From Pirellulaceae bacterium (GTDB taxonomy: Bacteria > Planctomycetota > Planctomycetia > Pirellulales > Pirellulaceae), in the NCBI GenBank assembly GCA_029243025.1, contig JAQWSU010000002.1, positions 62,001-126,000 on the forward strand: DNA of 64,000 bases, written 5' to 3'. Both the position numbers and the translations under genes were made by a program. Shown piece by piece: positions 36,652-45,511 of this stretch. The notes beneath the pieces are model-generated. The model worked only from the letters and a program-made list of their open reading frames with translations. It did no database searches and was not told the DNA's origin. Position 1 is the first letter of the stretch. Every line of letters starts with the position of its first letter.

Positions 36652-37158
36652 TTACTTCTGGGGGCTCAGCTTCGCTCTGAGTGCGGGTATGATTTCAACC
36701 GGCACGAACTTGGCCAGCTTAGAATCGTCTGCCAGCGGCGTGATTTGCTTGATTAGCGAACTCGACACGTGAGCCAGGTTTTGATCCGCCATCAGGAAGA
36801 CCGTTTCAATTTCAGAGTTCAACTCGCGGTTGGCGAGCATCATCGTGAATTCTGCCGCGATGTCAGTGAGGGGTCTGATGCCTCGTACCATCACGCTCGC
36901 ATGGCACTCCTGCACAAAAGAGACGGCCAACCCACTGAAGGTTCGTACTTCGACATTCGATAGATGAGCGGTCACTTGGCGAATCAATGCGACTCGCTCT
37001 TGTGGGGAAAACATCGCGGCTTTTTCTACGTTGACACCAACCCCGATCACCAATCGATCGACGAGTCGACTGCTCCGTTCGATGACATTGACGTGACCAA
37101 GCGTGATCGGGTCAAACGATCCGGTATAGACGGCTCGTCGTTGATGGGGATCAGTCAT
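36652..37158 (-). CDS. coaD: phosphopantetheine adenylyltransferase
   Basis: Adds AMP to 4'-phosphopantetheine in CoA synthesis. 168 aa. TGSFDPITLGHVNVI is the nucleotidyltransferase motif, VRGIRPLTDIAAEFTMMLANREL the substrate loop, and SSSLIKQI the ISSTxVR-like motif. It overlaps the class V aminotransferase by 8 bases and converges on mcsB. coaE lies at 55020. Confidence 0.96.
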   Translation of the reverse strand: MTDPHQRRAVYTGSFDPITLGHVNVIERSSRLVDRLVIGVGVNVEKAAMFSPQERVALIRQVTAHLSNVEVRTFSGLAVSFVQECHASVMVRGIRPLTDIAAEFTMMLANRELNSEIETVFLMADQNLAHVSSSLIKQITPLADDSKLAKFVPVEIIPALRAKLSPQK

Positions 37159-38329
37159 TGTTTTGGCCCCTCGAAGGGATGATCATTTTCTGGATCGTGC
37201 TGATCATTCGGTCGATGTCCTCATCGCTGTTGTAGGCGTGAGGGCTGATACGTACACCGCCACCGCGGCAGCTAACAGCGATCTTATCGTCCAGACAGGC
37301 TCGCCGCACCTGCAGAGGCTCGACTTCTGGGACTTCAAAAGTCACGATTCCGGATTGATGGTCGATCGGCGGTCGAGGAAAGACCCGGGCACCGCAGGCT
37401 GCGAGTCGGGTGGAAGCTCGCTCTGCGATGGCGAGGATTCGCTCTGCCAGCGGCGAAACATCGGACCGAAGTCCCTGTTCGGTCAACAGTTCCAAGCTGG
37501 CTGCCAAGCCAAGAAAACCAGTCATGTTTCGCGATCCGCCTTCGTAGCGTGCCGCATCCGCCCGCATTTCAAATTGATCATGACTGAATTCGAACGCGTT
37601 TTTTACGCTATGCCAGCCGACGCCAGTGGGACGGAGCAAGTCCAGGTGTTCGATGCGAGTGAAAAAAATGCCAGCTCCTTCGGGTCCCAGCAACCATTTA
37701 TGTCCGTCAGCGGCGAGAAAGTCGATCTGGGTCGTTTTTACGTCAATCGGAAAGACTCCTAATCCTTGAATTGCATCGACAAATAACAAGCTGTTTTGAT
37801 CATGAGCCATGGTGGCAGCTGCCGCTAAATCAATTCGCCAACCGCTCGAATAGCCAATCCAACTGAGCGAGACGATTCGCGTGCGTTGATCGCAATGTTC
37901 AGCGATCCGATTCAGGTCCACGCGCCCCTGATCGGTGGGAACTACCCGCGTTTCGACGCCACGATGGGCCAAGTTCAGCCAGGGATAGCGGTTCGATGGA
38001 AACTCGCTGTCCAGCGTGACAACGTTATCGCCCGGTTGCCACGGAAAGCCCTCCGTAACCAGATTAATGCCAGCTGTTGTACTTGGTATAAGCGAGATTT
38101 CGGCAGGGCTCGCATTAATAATTTGGCTCGCGAATGCCCTGACTTGTTCCGCTCGACGGTACCATGCTGTCCAGTCAGTCGCCCCATCGTTCAACGCCTG
38201 ATCGCACCAGTTGCGAATGGCCTTGACGGTAGGCAGAGGCAACGGGGCGACAGCCGCGTGGTCCAGATAGGCCCAGTTTTGAGCGACAGGCATCTGGGCC
38301 CGGAAATTCTCCCAACAATTAGTCATCAT
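37151..38329 (-). CDS. class V PLP-dependent aminotransferase (cysteine desulfurase-like)
   Basis: 392 aa. The fold-type I core has the substrate His region SLSWIGYSSGWRIDL, the PLP Asp in LLFVDAIQGLG and the PLP Lys211 in ADGHKWLLGPEG. The C-terminus carries CRGGGVRISPHAYN, typical of the SufS/kynureninase-like group. The exact reaction is not determined; no catalytic Cys loop like that of IscS is obvious to me. Co-transcribed with coaD through an 8-base overlap. Confidence 0.85.
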   Translation of the reverse strand: MMTNCWENFRAQMPVAQNWAYLDHAAVAPLPLPTVKAIRNWCDQALNDGATDWTAWYRRAEQVRAFASQIINASPAEISLIPSTTAGINLVTEGFPWQPGDNVVTLDSEFPSNRYPWLNLAHRGVETRVVPTDQGRVDLNRIAEHCDQRTRIVSLSWIGYSSGWRIDLAAAATMAHDQNSLLFVDAIQGLGVFPIDVKTTQIDFLAADGHKWLLGPEGAGIFFTRIEHLDLLRPTGVGWHSVKNAFEFSHDQFEMRADAARYEGGSRNMTGFLGLAASLELLTEQGLRSDVSPLAERILAIAERASTRLAACGARVFPRPPIDHQSGIVTFEVPEVEPLQVRRACLDDKIAVSCRGGGVRISPHAYNSDEDIDRMISTIQKMIIPSRGQNND

Positions 38330-38525
38330 GTTGTTACCCGTTCGACGTAAAAAATTCTTGGCGTCCGCGCGTCTTTGTTCGATTGCGTCTCAAAATCGAC
38401 ACCTGGGAATATCCTGCTTCACTTAATCTGGTCGTGGATTGTGTCGATTTAAACGAAAGAAGCGACTAGATCGACCCTGACACCCTGTGGTATGTTGCTT
38501 CTCCTATTTACCGAGACAGGGAAAG

Positions 38526-38554
38526 ATGACATTGAAAACATGCCAATCTATAAT
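38526..38554 (+). promoter_or_regulatory. likely sigma-70 promoter of the small membrane protein
   Basis: ATGACA at 38526-38531 and a perfect TATAAT at 38549-38554 with a 17-base spacer. It lies 64 bases before the next start and is a strong match to the consensus. Confidence 0.6.
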
Positions 38555-38617
38555 GGCATAATCAGAGGCTACGGGGATTAGTTCGTGGTTGGACTCGCAC
38601 CTTTAAGGACACAGAGA

Positions 38618-38800
38618 ATGGGCAAGGGGATGACAATTGGAGGCATGGTGATCGCCGTGCTGCTGCTCATTCTTTTCTTGCTTGACCTCATTTTGGGGTT
38701 TCCATTCAAGAAGGCCAGTATCACTACGGACATTCTGTTCGTTATTTGTGCCATTGGGCTCGGCTTTCTGAGTTGGTCGACCCTGAAGGATTTTGACTAG
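38618..38800 (+). CDS. small two-helix membrane protein, unknown function
   Basis: 60 aa from the ATG at 38618 (preceded by AAGGACACAGAGA). Two predicted membrane helices: about 5-24 (TIGGMVIAVLLLILFLLDLI) and 34-53 (TDILFVICAIGLGFLSWSTL), with a short basic-containing loop between. Similar short proteins occur in planctomycetes. The function is unknown. It ends 37 bases before the convergent oxidoreductase stop. Confidence 0.7.
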   Translation: MGKGMTIGGMVIAVLLLILFLLDLILGFPFKKASITTDILFVICAIGLGFLSWSTLKDFD

Positions 38801-38837
38801 CTTAGCGATATCGCAAAACGGTCACTTTTGGCCGGGA

Positions 38838-39809
38838 CTAGCGGTTTCCATCCTTGTAAGCCTGGGCCATGATCTGGTTGGTCTGCATTCCTTCGATCCC
38901 GCAACAGACTGGCCGTCGATGATCTCGGATCGCCTCGACAAAGTCATCGATGAGCGGGCTGTGAAGATTTTTGGCCGGAGCGTGAGATTCTACTCTTGTG
39001 CCGTCGCGGGTGGTGATGCGGACCTGTTCCTGATTTAAATTCTCGATGTCGATCTGGCCGTCAAAGCCAACAATTCGAAACTGGTCGACGGAAGGTTGAG
39101 GACCAAAAAAGGACTGAAGAGTGGCCTGAACCCCATTTTCGAACAGGCAAATCAGCGAAATTGAGTTTTCGGCATCGTAGCCGGCATCGAGTCGCGTGAA
39201 GCAAGATTTGACGCTGCGTGCAGCACCGAACAGCTTGACAAAGAGATCGATTCGATGGCTACCGACATCCATGAGCGCCCCGCCACCGCCAATCTTCGGG
39301 TCGCCACGCCAGCCATCAGTGGAATTGGGCGAGCGTCCAAAGCCGTTGCTGACGACCGCTGAGATGGCGAACGGGCGGCCGATTTCGCCGGCTTGAATGA
39401 TCTGACTGACCCGCGAAACGGACGGGTAGCATCGCCGGTAGTAGGCAACCCCTAAGGTGACTCCTTCCTGCCGTGCTGCTTCCACCATTTGCTCGCACTC
39501 AGCCACCGACATGGCCATCGGTTTTTCCACCAGGACATGCTTGCCTTGCTGGGCAGCGGCAACCGCGTGAGGGCAATGTAGATTGACCGGAGTTGCCAGG
39601 TAGACCGCATCGATGTCTGGATCGCTGAGTAACTGATTAGCCTCCGAATAGCTTCTCGGAATCTCATATTTCTGGCAGAAACTAGATAGTTTTTCTTGGT
39701 TTCTGCGGCAGGCAGCCAAGAGTCGACTCTCTGGCTGTTGTCGAATCGCATCGGCCACCCGTTTGTGGGCGATATCCCCGCAGCCGATAATTCCCCAGCG
39801 AATTTTCAT
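38838..39809 (-). CDS. Gfo/Idh/MocA-family oxidoreductase
   Basis: 323 aa. The NAD(P)-binding Rossmann motif IIGCGDIAHKRV is at the N-terminus, the EKP motif (HVLVEKPMAMS) at about 91-102, and GGGALMDVGSHRIDLFVKLFG carries the conserved catalytic His. No signal peptide, so it is cytoplasmic. The family acts on sugars and inositols; the substrate is unknown. Confidence 0.9.
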   Translation of the reverse strand: MKIRWGIIGCGDIAHKRVADAIRQQPESRLLAACRRNQEKLSSFCQKYEIPRSYSEANQLLSDPDIDAVYLATPVNLHCPHAVAAAQQGKHVLVEKPMAMSVAECEQMVEAARQEGVTLGVAYYRRCYPSVSRVSQIIQAGEIGRPFAISAVVSNGFGRSPNSTDGWRGDPKIGGGGALMDVGSHRIDLFVKLFGAARSVKSCFTRLDAGYDAENSISLICLFENGVQATLQSFFGPQPSVDQFRIVGFDGQIDIENLNQEQVRITTRDGTRVESHAPAKNLHSPLIDDFVEAIRDHRRPVCCGIEGMQTNQIMAQAYKDGNR

Positions 39810-40017
39810 GGTTTTTTAATCCTGTCTCGAATTTGCTAACCTTCGGAATGCCCTACAGTATTATCGACCGGCGGAAATGAATCGACATTGGTGCTTTTCT
39901 AGACGGGGAGTTAAACTCAAGGAGAAGGGCGCTCGCAAGCTGGGTGGGGCATCTTTGACCCGCTACAGCAGCGTGGCGGTCTGGAACAGGAAGTCAGCAA
40001 TTTGGGGAGGTAGTTGA

Positions 40018-41073
40018 ATGTCGAATCCTTCGCAATTCACTCGACGGGGCGTCTTACGTCTGATGGGTGGTGTGAGTGCCGCTGCGCTTGCCGGCGGGAC
40101 AGCGACTCCATTACGGGCGGCTCGGCTGGACGCCAAGGTCGAGCGATCGATTAATCGTGGATTAGACTGGGTGGCTAAAAGTCAGTCGAAGTTGGGCCAC
40201 TGGACGGCTCAGACTTACCCCACCGCCATGACTGCCTTGGCGGGCACTGCCCTCCTCTGCTCTGGTTCCACAACGACTCAGGGGCCGTATGCCCGTAACA
40301 TTCGGCGGGCGGTGGATTTTTTGATTGGCAAAGTTCGCGACAATGGTCTAATCGGAGATCCGCAGCGTGACAATCGCTACACCTACGGACATGGCTTCTC
40401 CATGCTTTTTTTGTCGCAGGTGCTCGGTGAGGAGGAAGACCAAGATCGTCGCTCTGAGTTGATCGATATCCTCCGCAAGGCGGTCGAGTTCAGCGGGCGT
40501 GCTCAGACAAAATCTGGTGGATGGGGCTATATTAGCGCCGCGGATGGAAACGACTTCGATGAAGGATCGACCACGATCACTCAGGTGCAGGGCTTGCGCG
40601 GCTGTCGTAATGCGGGGGTTCCGGTGCCGAAGGATGTGGTAGAAAACGCCAAAAAGTACATTTACCGCTGCAAGAATCCAGACGGTGGAATTTCCTACAG
40701 TTCTCGCAATCGCGGCTCGTCTCGGCCAGCGATCACTGCTGCCGCACTGGCCGCGTTATACAATGCTGGCGATTACGACAGTCAGCACGTTCCGTCGATG
40801 ATGAAGTATTGCAAAAAGAATCTTTATCGACTGACGGGCGGGACTCAACATTTCGGTCATTGGCACTACACGTACCTCTATTACGCTCAGGTCGTTTATC
40901 GCGAAGGTGGAGAAGATTGGGTCAAGTTTCGCGATCGGTTGAACACGCATATCATCGGTCAGCAGTCGGGTGATGGTCATTGGAATGGGAATATAGGCCC
41001 CATCTACATCACTGCGATTAGTTTGACGATTCTGCAGCTCGAGCGTGGATTTCTGCCGATTTACCAGCGTTAA
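40018..41073 (+). CDS. Tat-exported protein with prenyltransferase/squalene-oxidase repeats
   Basis: 351 aa. A twin-arginine signal, FTRRGVLRLMGG, is followed by a hydrophobic stretch and ATPLRAA. The rest is built of alpha-toroid repeats of the squalene-cyclase type, such as GHWTAQTYPTAMTALAG, GGWGYI and DGGISYSS. I do not see the DxDD cyclase motif, so an enzyme activity is doubtful. The stop overlaps that of the CobA-HemD gene by 4 bases. tatC lies at 48503 in the same window. Confidence 0.8.
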   Translation: MSNPSQFTRRGVLRLMGGVSAAALAGGTATPLRAARLDAKVERSINRGLDWVAKSQSKLGHWTAQTYPTAMTALAGTALLCSGSTTTQGPYARNIRRAVDFLIGKVRDNGLIGDPQRDNRYTYGHGFSMLFLSQVLGEEEDQDRRSELIDILRKAVEFSGRAQTKSGGWGYISAADGNDFDEGSTTITQVQGLRGCRNAGVPVPKDVVENAKKYIYRCKNPDGGISYSSRNRGSSRPAITAAALAALYNAGDYDSQHVPSMMKYCKKNLYRLTGGTQHFGHWHYTYLYYAQVVYREGGEDWVKFRDRLNTHIIGQQSGDGHWNGNIGPIYITAISLTILQLERGFLPIYQR

Positions 41074-42575
41074 TCTTGGGTGGACAAGATGGCTTGAAGG
41101 ATGCCATCGTTCGTCGCTTCGGCGGCCTCAGCTGTGACGGAAAATCCGAGTTCTTTCATGGATGCTGAGGTCAGGGAGCTGATTGTGGCGATTTTAATTT
41201 GATGCAGGTCGTCCCCGAAGAGTCTCACCAATGAGTGGGCGATCGCCGAGCTTGTCACCGTGACCCAATCGACTTCATTTGCCGATACTTTGGCTGCTAT
41301 TTCGGGTGCCGCAGTGGTGACATCAACGTGGCGGTAGACGGTGATGCAGTCGACTTCGGCCCCCTCTTTTCGCAGCTCATCAGCAAGGAGTTCTCGTCCG
41401 CGGCTGGCTCGTGGCAGGAGGAATCGCTTTCCAGCGGCTTCTTCCTTGAGCGCCTCAGCGAGGCTTTCCGATCGGAAAGATTTGTCGGGGCGGAGATCCA
41501 CCTGTAGGTGATATTCTTGCAGGGTGTTCGCTGTGCGGGTCCCCACGGCGGCGAGCCTGTTTGTGCCAAGGAGTCGCAGGTCCTGTCCCCGCTCGAAGAT
41601 GCGATCCAGAAATCGACGAACGCCATTCGAACTTGTGAAAAGAATCCAGTCGTATTCGGAAAGTCGGTCGATAGCACGGTCGACTTCGGCCCAGCTGTCC
41701 GGTGCCTTGATCGCAATCGCTGGTTGACGTAACACATTCGCACCCAAATCGCGCAGCTCGTTTGCCAGTTGAGCCGCTTGATCCTGGGGACGAGTCACTA
41801 GGATCGATTGCCCGAAAAGGGGTTTGCTTTCAAACCAATCCTGAGTTGGTTGATGGTTGATGTCACCTACAATGGCGATCGCAGGAGGTGGAAACTTTTG
41901 GTAAGGGGTTACCTGATTTGCGACTTCGTGGAGTGAGCATCGCAGCGTCTGTTGGTCTGGCCAGCTGCACCGTCGAATCAAGGTGACCGGGGTCTTGGCG
42001 GACATTCCGGCCTGGATGAGTTGTTGACTCCAATACCTCGAGGTCGTGATGCCCATGTAGAAGACTAATGTGCCGGGGAAGCGCGCCAGCGCCTGGAAGT
42101 CGATGGAGTTCTGTTTTTTTGCCGGATTTTCTTGCCCGGTGATGAAGGCAACGGCCGAGGCATGTTCGCGGTGGGTAATGGGAAGACCCGCGCAGCTGGC
42201 TCCTGCCAGGGCGGCAGTGACACCAGGAATGACTTCAAACGGAATTCCGGCGTCGCTCACGCTGCCTAGCTCTTCGGACGCTCTCCCGAAAACCATCGGA
42301 TCGCCACCTTTCAGCCGCACGACCGTTTTACCTTGCAACGCTTCCTTGACCAAGCGAGCATTGATTGCCGTTTGCGACCAAATGGTGGAACGTCCGTGCC
42401 GGCCGAGGCAAATCTGATCCGCCTCGGCTGCTGCATGCTCTAAAATTGCGGGATTTACCAGGTAGTCGAATAAAATAACGTCGGCTTGTCGTAATCGCTC
42501 CAAGCCACGTAGCGTAATTAGGCCAGGATCTCCTGGGCCAGCCCCCACAAAGTAAACGATGCCCCTTGAATTCAT
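41070..42575 (-). CDS. cobA-hemD: uroporphyrinogen-III C-methyltransferase / uroporphyrinogen-III synthase fusion
   Basis: 501 aa. The N-terminal half (about 1-245) is SUMT: YFVGAGPGDPGLITLRG, VVRLKGGDPMVFGRA, VIPGVTAALAGASCAGLPITHR and LVFYMGI. The C-terminal half (about 255-495) is HemD: ILVTRPQDQAAQLANELR, ILFTSSNGVRRFL, LAAVGTRTA and WVTVTSSAIAHSL. HemD closes the tetrapyrrole ring; SUMT makes precorrin-2 for siroheme and B12. The fusion lets uroporphyrinogen III be made and methylated by one chain. Confidence 0.94.
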   Translation of the reverse strand: MNSRGIVYFVGAGPGDPGLITLRGLERLRQADVILFDYLVNPAILEHAAAEADQICLGRHGRSTIWSQTAINARLVKEALQGKTVVRLKGGDPMVFGRASEELGSVSDAGIPFEVIPGVTAALAGASCAGLPITHREHASAVAFITGQENPAKKQNSIDFQALARFPGTLVFYMGITTSRYWSQQLIQAGMSAKTPVTLIRRCSWPDQQTLRCSLHEVANQVTPYQKFPPPAIAIVGDINHQPTQDWFESKPLFGQSILVTRPQDQAAQLANELRDLGANVLRQPAIAIKAPDSWAEVDRAIDRLSEYDWILFTSSNGVRRFLDRIFERGQDLRLLGTNRLAAVGTRTANTLQEYHLQVDLRPDKSFRSESLAEALKEEAAGKRFLLPRASRGRELLADELRKEGAEVDCITVYRHVDVTTAAPEIAAKVSANEVDWVTVTSSAIAHSLVRLFGDDLHQIKIATISSLTSASMKELGFSVTAEAAEATNDGILQAILSTQD

Positions 42576-42639
42576 GCTCGGCTCGATTGCCTGAGAGACC
42601 CGCCTGCGAGTTGCCGAGCTAGGACTTCGGCGAACGCTC

Positions 42640-42669
42640 TTGGATTTCCAGTTTGATGGGTGATAGAAT
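42640..42669 (+). promoter_or_regulatory. possible sigma-70 promoter of the TPR gene
   Basis: TTGGAT at 42640-42645 and TAGAAT at 42664-42669, spacer 18, about 60 bases before the start at 42730. Moderate match. Confidence 0.4.
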
Positions 42670-42729
42670 CAGGGATATTGCCCTGCGTTTCGCTAGGTCT
42701 CTAATCTTCTTCATTTGCTAGTCTGGATT

Positions 42730-44190
42730 ATGGCAACGGATCGTTCCACGAATCAACCGGCCTCTGAACAGCCGGTCGCCGAAAATAAAGTGATCTCGCC
42801 CGCAATTCGTAAACGCCTGCAGCGGTGCTTCGAACGGGGAAGCGAGCTCGCTAGACTAGAAAAAGCCGATCATGATTACGCGCACACGATGTTTTCAGAG
42901 TGCGTCCTGAACGATCCGGGCAATCTGGAGTACGTGGAGGCGATGCTCAGCAACCTCCAGCGGAAATATAAAAACAATAAGCGAGGAGCTCGTTTGAAGG
43001 GCTTTGGCGGTCGAGGTGTTTTCAAAAAAGCTGTTGCTTCCGAAGATTGGGAAGAGGTCTTGCGGATGGGGATGGATCTGCTGAAGACGAATCCCTGGGA
43101 CGTAACTGCCTTGCGTGGATTGGCCAATGCCTGCAAAGCCAATCACTACAACGAAGTGGAATTGCGATATCTCAAGAATGCGCTCGATGTCAATTCGAAG
43201 GATATCGAGGTGAACAAGCATTGTGCTGAGTCATTGGCACGGATGGGGCAATTTGACCAAGCTATTGTCTGTTGGCATCGGATTGAGGAATTGGATAAGG
43301 GCAATGTGGAAGCCAAAAAGAAGATGTCGGAATTGACGTTAGCCAAGCAGTTGGGCGGCACGTTGCCTGAGGCTGCAAGCAGTTCGACCGCCAAGCAGCC
43401 GGGCAAACCGGCTGACACGCCGGCGAAGTCGGCGCCTGTTCCGGCGAAGAGTTCCAAGACGGTCGAGGATTCCACGCCGTCGGTTGAAACCCTTGAGCAA
43501 GCCTTGGCAAAGGACGCGGGAAATCTCGATCACTATGTTCAATTGGCACAGATCCACACGGAAAATCAGCGATTTCGCGAAGCCTATCAAACTTTGAAGA
43601 AGGCGTTGGAGGCTTCTGGTGGTCGAAATCTGCAAATTCAGCAGCGGATGGAAGAGGCCCAAATCCGGATGATTCGGTCTCAAGTGGTCATTGCCGAGCA
43701 GCGGGCTGAGAGTGAAAAAACGACCGAAGCCAATGATTTGGTGAGACGTTTTCGAGCCGAATTGAATCGGCAAGAGCTGCTGATTTACAACGGTCGCTGC
43801 GAGCGATTTCCGGATGACTTGGCATTACGTTCTGAGCTCGGTGTGCGGCTTAGGCGGGATGGGAATTTTCGAGAAGCGATTAAGGCATTCGAAATGGCTC
43901 GCAATGATGCGAATTTGCGGGCTGCGGCCACTCTGGAGATGGGAGAGTGTTTTCAGCATCTCAAACGGTATGGAAACGCAATGAAATGTTACCAATCCAG
44001 CTCCACGGATCAGACGGCAAAGCCAGAAGTTCGAAAACTGGCGCTCTATCGGGCTGCCGTACTGGCCACTGCGCTGAAGAACTTGGAAGCAGCGACCGGC
44101 TATCTGGAAAAGGTGATCGAATTGGATCCCGATTATCGGGATGCCAGACCCCGGCTGGACAAACTCAAACAAATCAGCGATAGTGGGTGA
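42730..44190 (+). CDS. tetratricopeptide repeat protein
   Basis: 486 aa, from the ATG at 42730. TPR-like helix pairs occupy about 35-220 and 270-480, with repeats such as VTALRGLANACKANHYNEVELRYLK and NFREAIKAFEMARNDANLRA. A Pro/Ala/Lys-rich linker (about 222-262) joins the two blocks. No signal peptide, so probably a cytoplasmic scaffold. The partner is unknown. rpsT follows 72 bases later. Confidence 0.83.
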   Translation: MATDRSTNQPASEQPVAENKVISPAIRKRLQRCFERGSELARLEKADHDYAHTMFSECVLNDPGNLEYVEAMLSNLQRKYKNNKRGARLKGFGGRGVFKKAVASEDWEEVLRMGMDLLKTNPWDVTALRGLANACKANHYNEVELRYLKNALDVNSKDIEVNKHCAESLARMGQFDQAIVCWHRIEELDKGNVEAKKKMSELTLAKQLGGTLPEAASSSTAKQPGKPADTPAKSAPVPAKSSKTVEDSTPSVETLEQALAKDAGNLDHYVQLAQIHTENQRFREAYQTLKKALEASGGRNLQIQQRMEEAQIRMIRSQVVIAEQRAESEKTTEANDLVRRFRAELNRQELLIYNGRCERFPDDLALRSELGVRLRRDGNFREAIKAFEMARNDANLRAAATLEMGECFQHLKRYGNAMKCYQSSSTDQTAKPEVRKLALYRAAVLATALKNLEAATGYLEKVIELDPDYRDARPRLDKLKQISDSG

Positions 44191-44262
44191 TTCGATTCAA
44201 GCGGAGGTCAGCCCCGAGGATCAGTGGCTGACGAACGACCCCCGGTTAGAGCTTCTGGAATT

Positions 44263-44535
44263 ATGCCAAATACTGCCAGCGCAAAAAAACGTTTACGTCA
44301 AAGTTTTGTTCGTCGCGAGCGAAATCGGTCGATTAAGTCGGCTGTTCGAACTCAGATGAAGAAGGTTCGCGAAGCCATTAAGGCCGGCGAGATTGAAAAG
44401 GCGGAAGCCGAATATAAGGATGCGGCCAAAGGTCTTGACCGTGCGGGAGCCCGCAATATTTTGCACCCCAACACGACTTCTCGTTACAAGTCGCGCCTTC
44501 AGCGACTAATCACAAAGGCTAAGCAGGCTACCTGA
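44263..44535 (+). CDS. rpsT: 30S ribosomal protein S20
   Basis: 90 aa, very basic. MPNTASAKKRLRQSFVRRERN is the typical start, and NTTSRYKSRLQRLITK the typical C-terminal helix. Binds 16S rRNA in the small subunit. The frame is open to 44224, but the family start is the ATG at 44263; no strong ribosome site is visible. Confidence 0.95.
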   Translation: MPNTASAKKRLRQSFVRRERNRSIKSAVRTQMKKVREAIKAGEIEKAEAEYKDAAKGLDRAGARNILHPNTTSRYKSRLQRLITKAKQAT

Positions 44536-44611
44536 TTCGGGTAAGCCATGCCACGCTGATTGCGACGTTTTGATACGGCTTCATGCGTCGCCACCTGAGG
44601 GCTGCTTCAAC

Positions 44612-45499
44612 TCAGTTCCACTCAATCCGATCTGCATCGAACACAGGTCCCTCCACGCAAGTTCGGCGGAAATCGGACTCCCCGTGGGCGTCTTTCACCC
44701 GAGCGACGCAGGTGAAGCAAATGCCAATCCCGCACGCCATTGGGGTTTCGAGCGAAACTTGTGCGGGAACCTTTCTCCGCGCTGCGATGCCGGCCACCGC
44801 TTGCATCATCGGTTCCGGCCCACAACACACGATCCGTGCTTTTGTCTTAGGGTGCTCCGTCGCGTCGCGGTCAAGAATTGTCTCGAGCAAGTCGGTGACT
44901 AATCCAGGACGCCCTGCTGAGCCGTCATCGGTGCTGATTTGCACGTCGACGCCGGCCGCTTGAAAGTCGTTGACGCCGGCCAACAACGCTTCTGACCGCG
45001 CCCCATAACAAAGAGTAACTCGACTCACCGGTCTAACCTGCCGCGGTGAAAGACCAAAGACTTGCACTCCGAGATGCTCCTTGGCGAGTGCTAAAAATGG
45101 TGTCTGACCGATACCGCCGGCGACCATGATCAAGTGGTCCGTGATCTGGGGAGGGAAGCCATTTCCCAAGGGGCCCCAGACATCGATTTCTTCCCCAACT
45201 TGGAAACGGGCGAGCCGTTGCGTCATCTTGCCACCCACGATATAAACCACATCCACCGAGTCGGGCCGGCCGTCTTTGCCCGTTTGGGTGTCATACATCG
45301 CCAAAGGGCGACCGATCAGTGGGTCTGACCAATTTGCCAGCCGAAGCATGAGGAACTGCCCGGGAGTGACTTGCTCTGCGATGGCTGGACAGCCGAATCG
45401 CAAACGGAAGGTGTCCGCGGCAATTTGGGAGTTCTCAAGGATCGCCACACGATGTTGTGAGGCGTGATCGGCGAAAACGGCGGAGTCTGTTTGCATCAT
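44612..45499 (-). CDS. pyrK: dihydroorotate dehydrogenase electron-transfer subunit (PyrK-like)
   Basis: 295 aa. The ferredoxin-NADP reductase fold has the FAD motif IGRPLAMYD, the glycine-rich MVAGGIGQTPFLALAKE (NAD) and CCGPEPMMQAV. The C-terminal 2Fe-2S cluster ligands are in CGIGICFTCVA and FRRTCVEGP. PyrK passes electrons from PyrD flavin to NAD+ in pyrimidine synthesis. No pyrD is adjacent, so another reductase role is possible. Confidence 0.87.
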   Translation of the reverse strand: MMQTDSAVFADHASQHRVAILENSQIAADTFRLRFGCPAIAEQVTPGQFLMLRLANWSDPLIGRPLAMYDTQTGKDGRPDSVDVVYIVGGKMTQRLARFQVGEEIDVWGPLGNGFPPQITDHLIMVAGGIGQTPFLALAKEHLGVQVFGLSPRQVRPVSRVTLCYGARSEALLAGVNDFQAAGVDVQISTDDGSAGRPGLVTDLLETILDRDATEHPKTKARIVCCGPEPMMQAVAGIAARRKVPAQVSLETPMACGIGICFTCVARVKDAHGESDFRRTCVEGPVFDADRIEWN

Positions 45500-45511
45500 C
45501 CGTTGCCTTTG

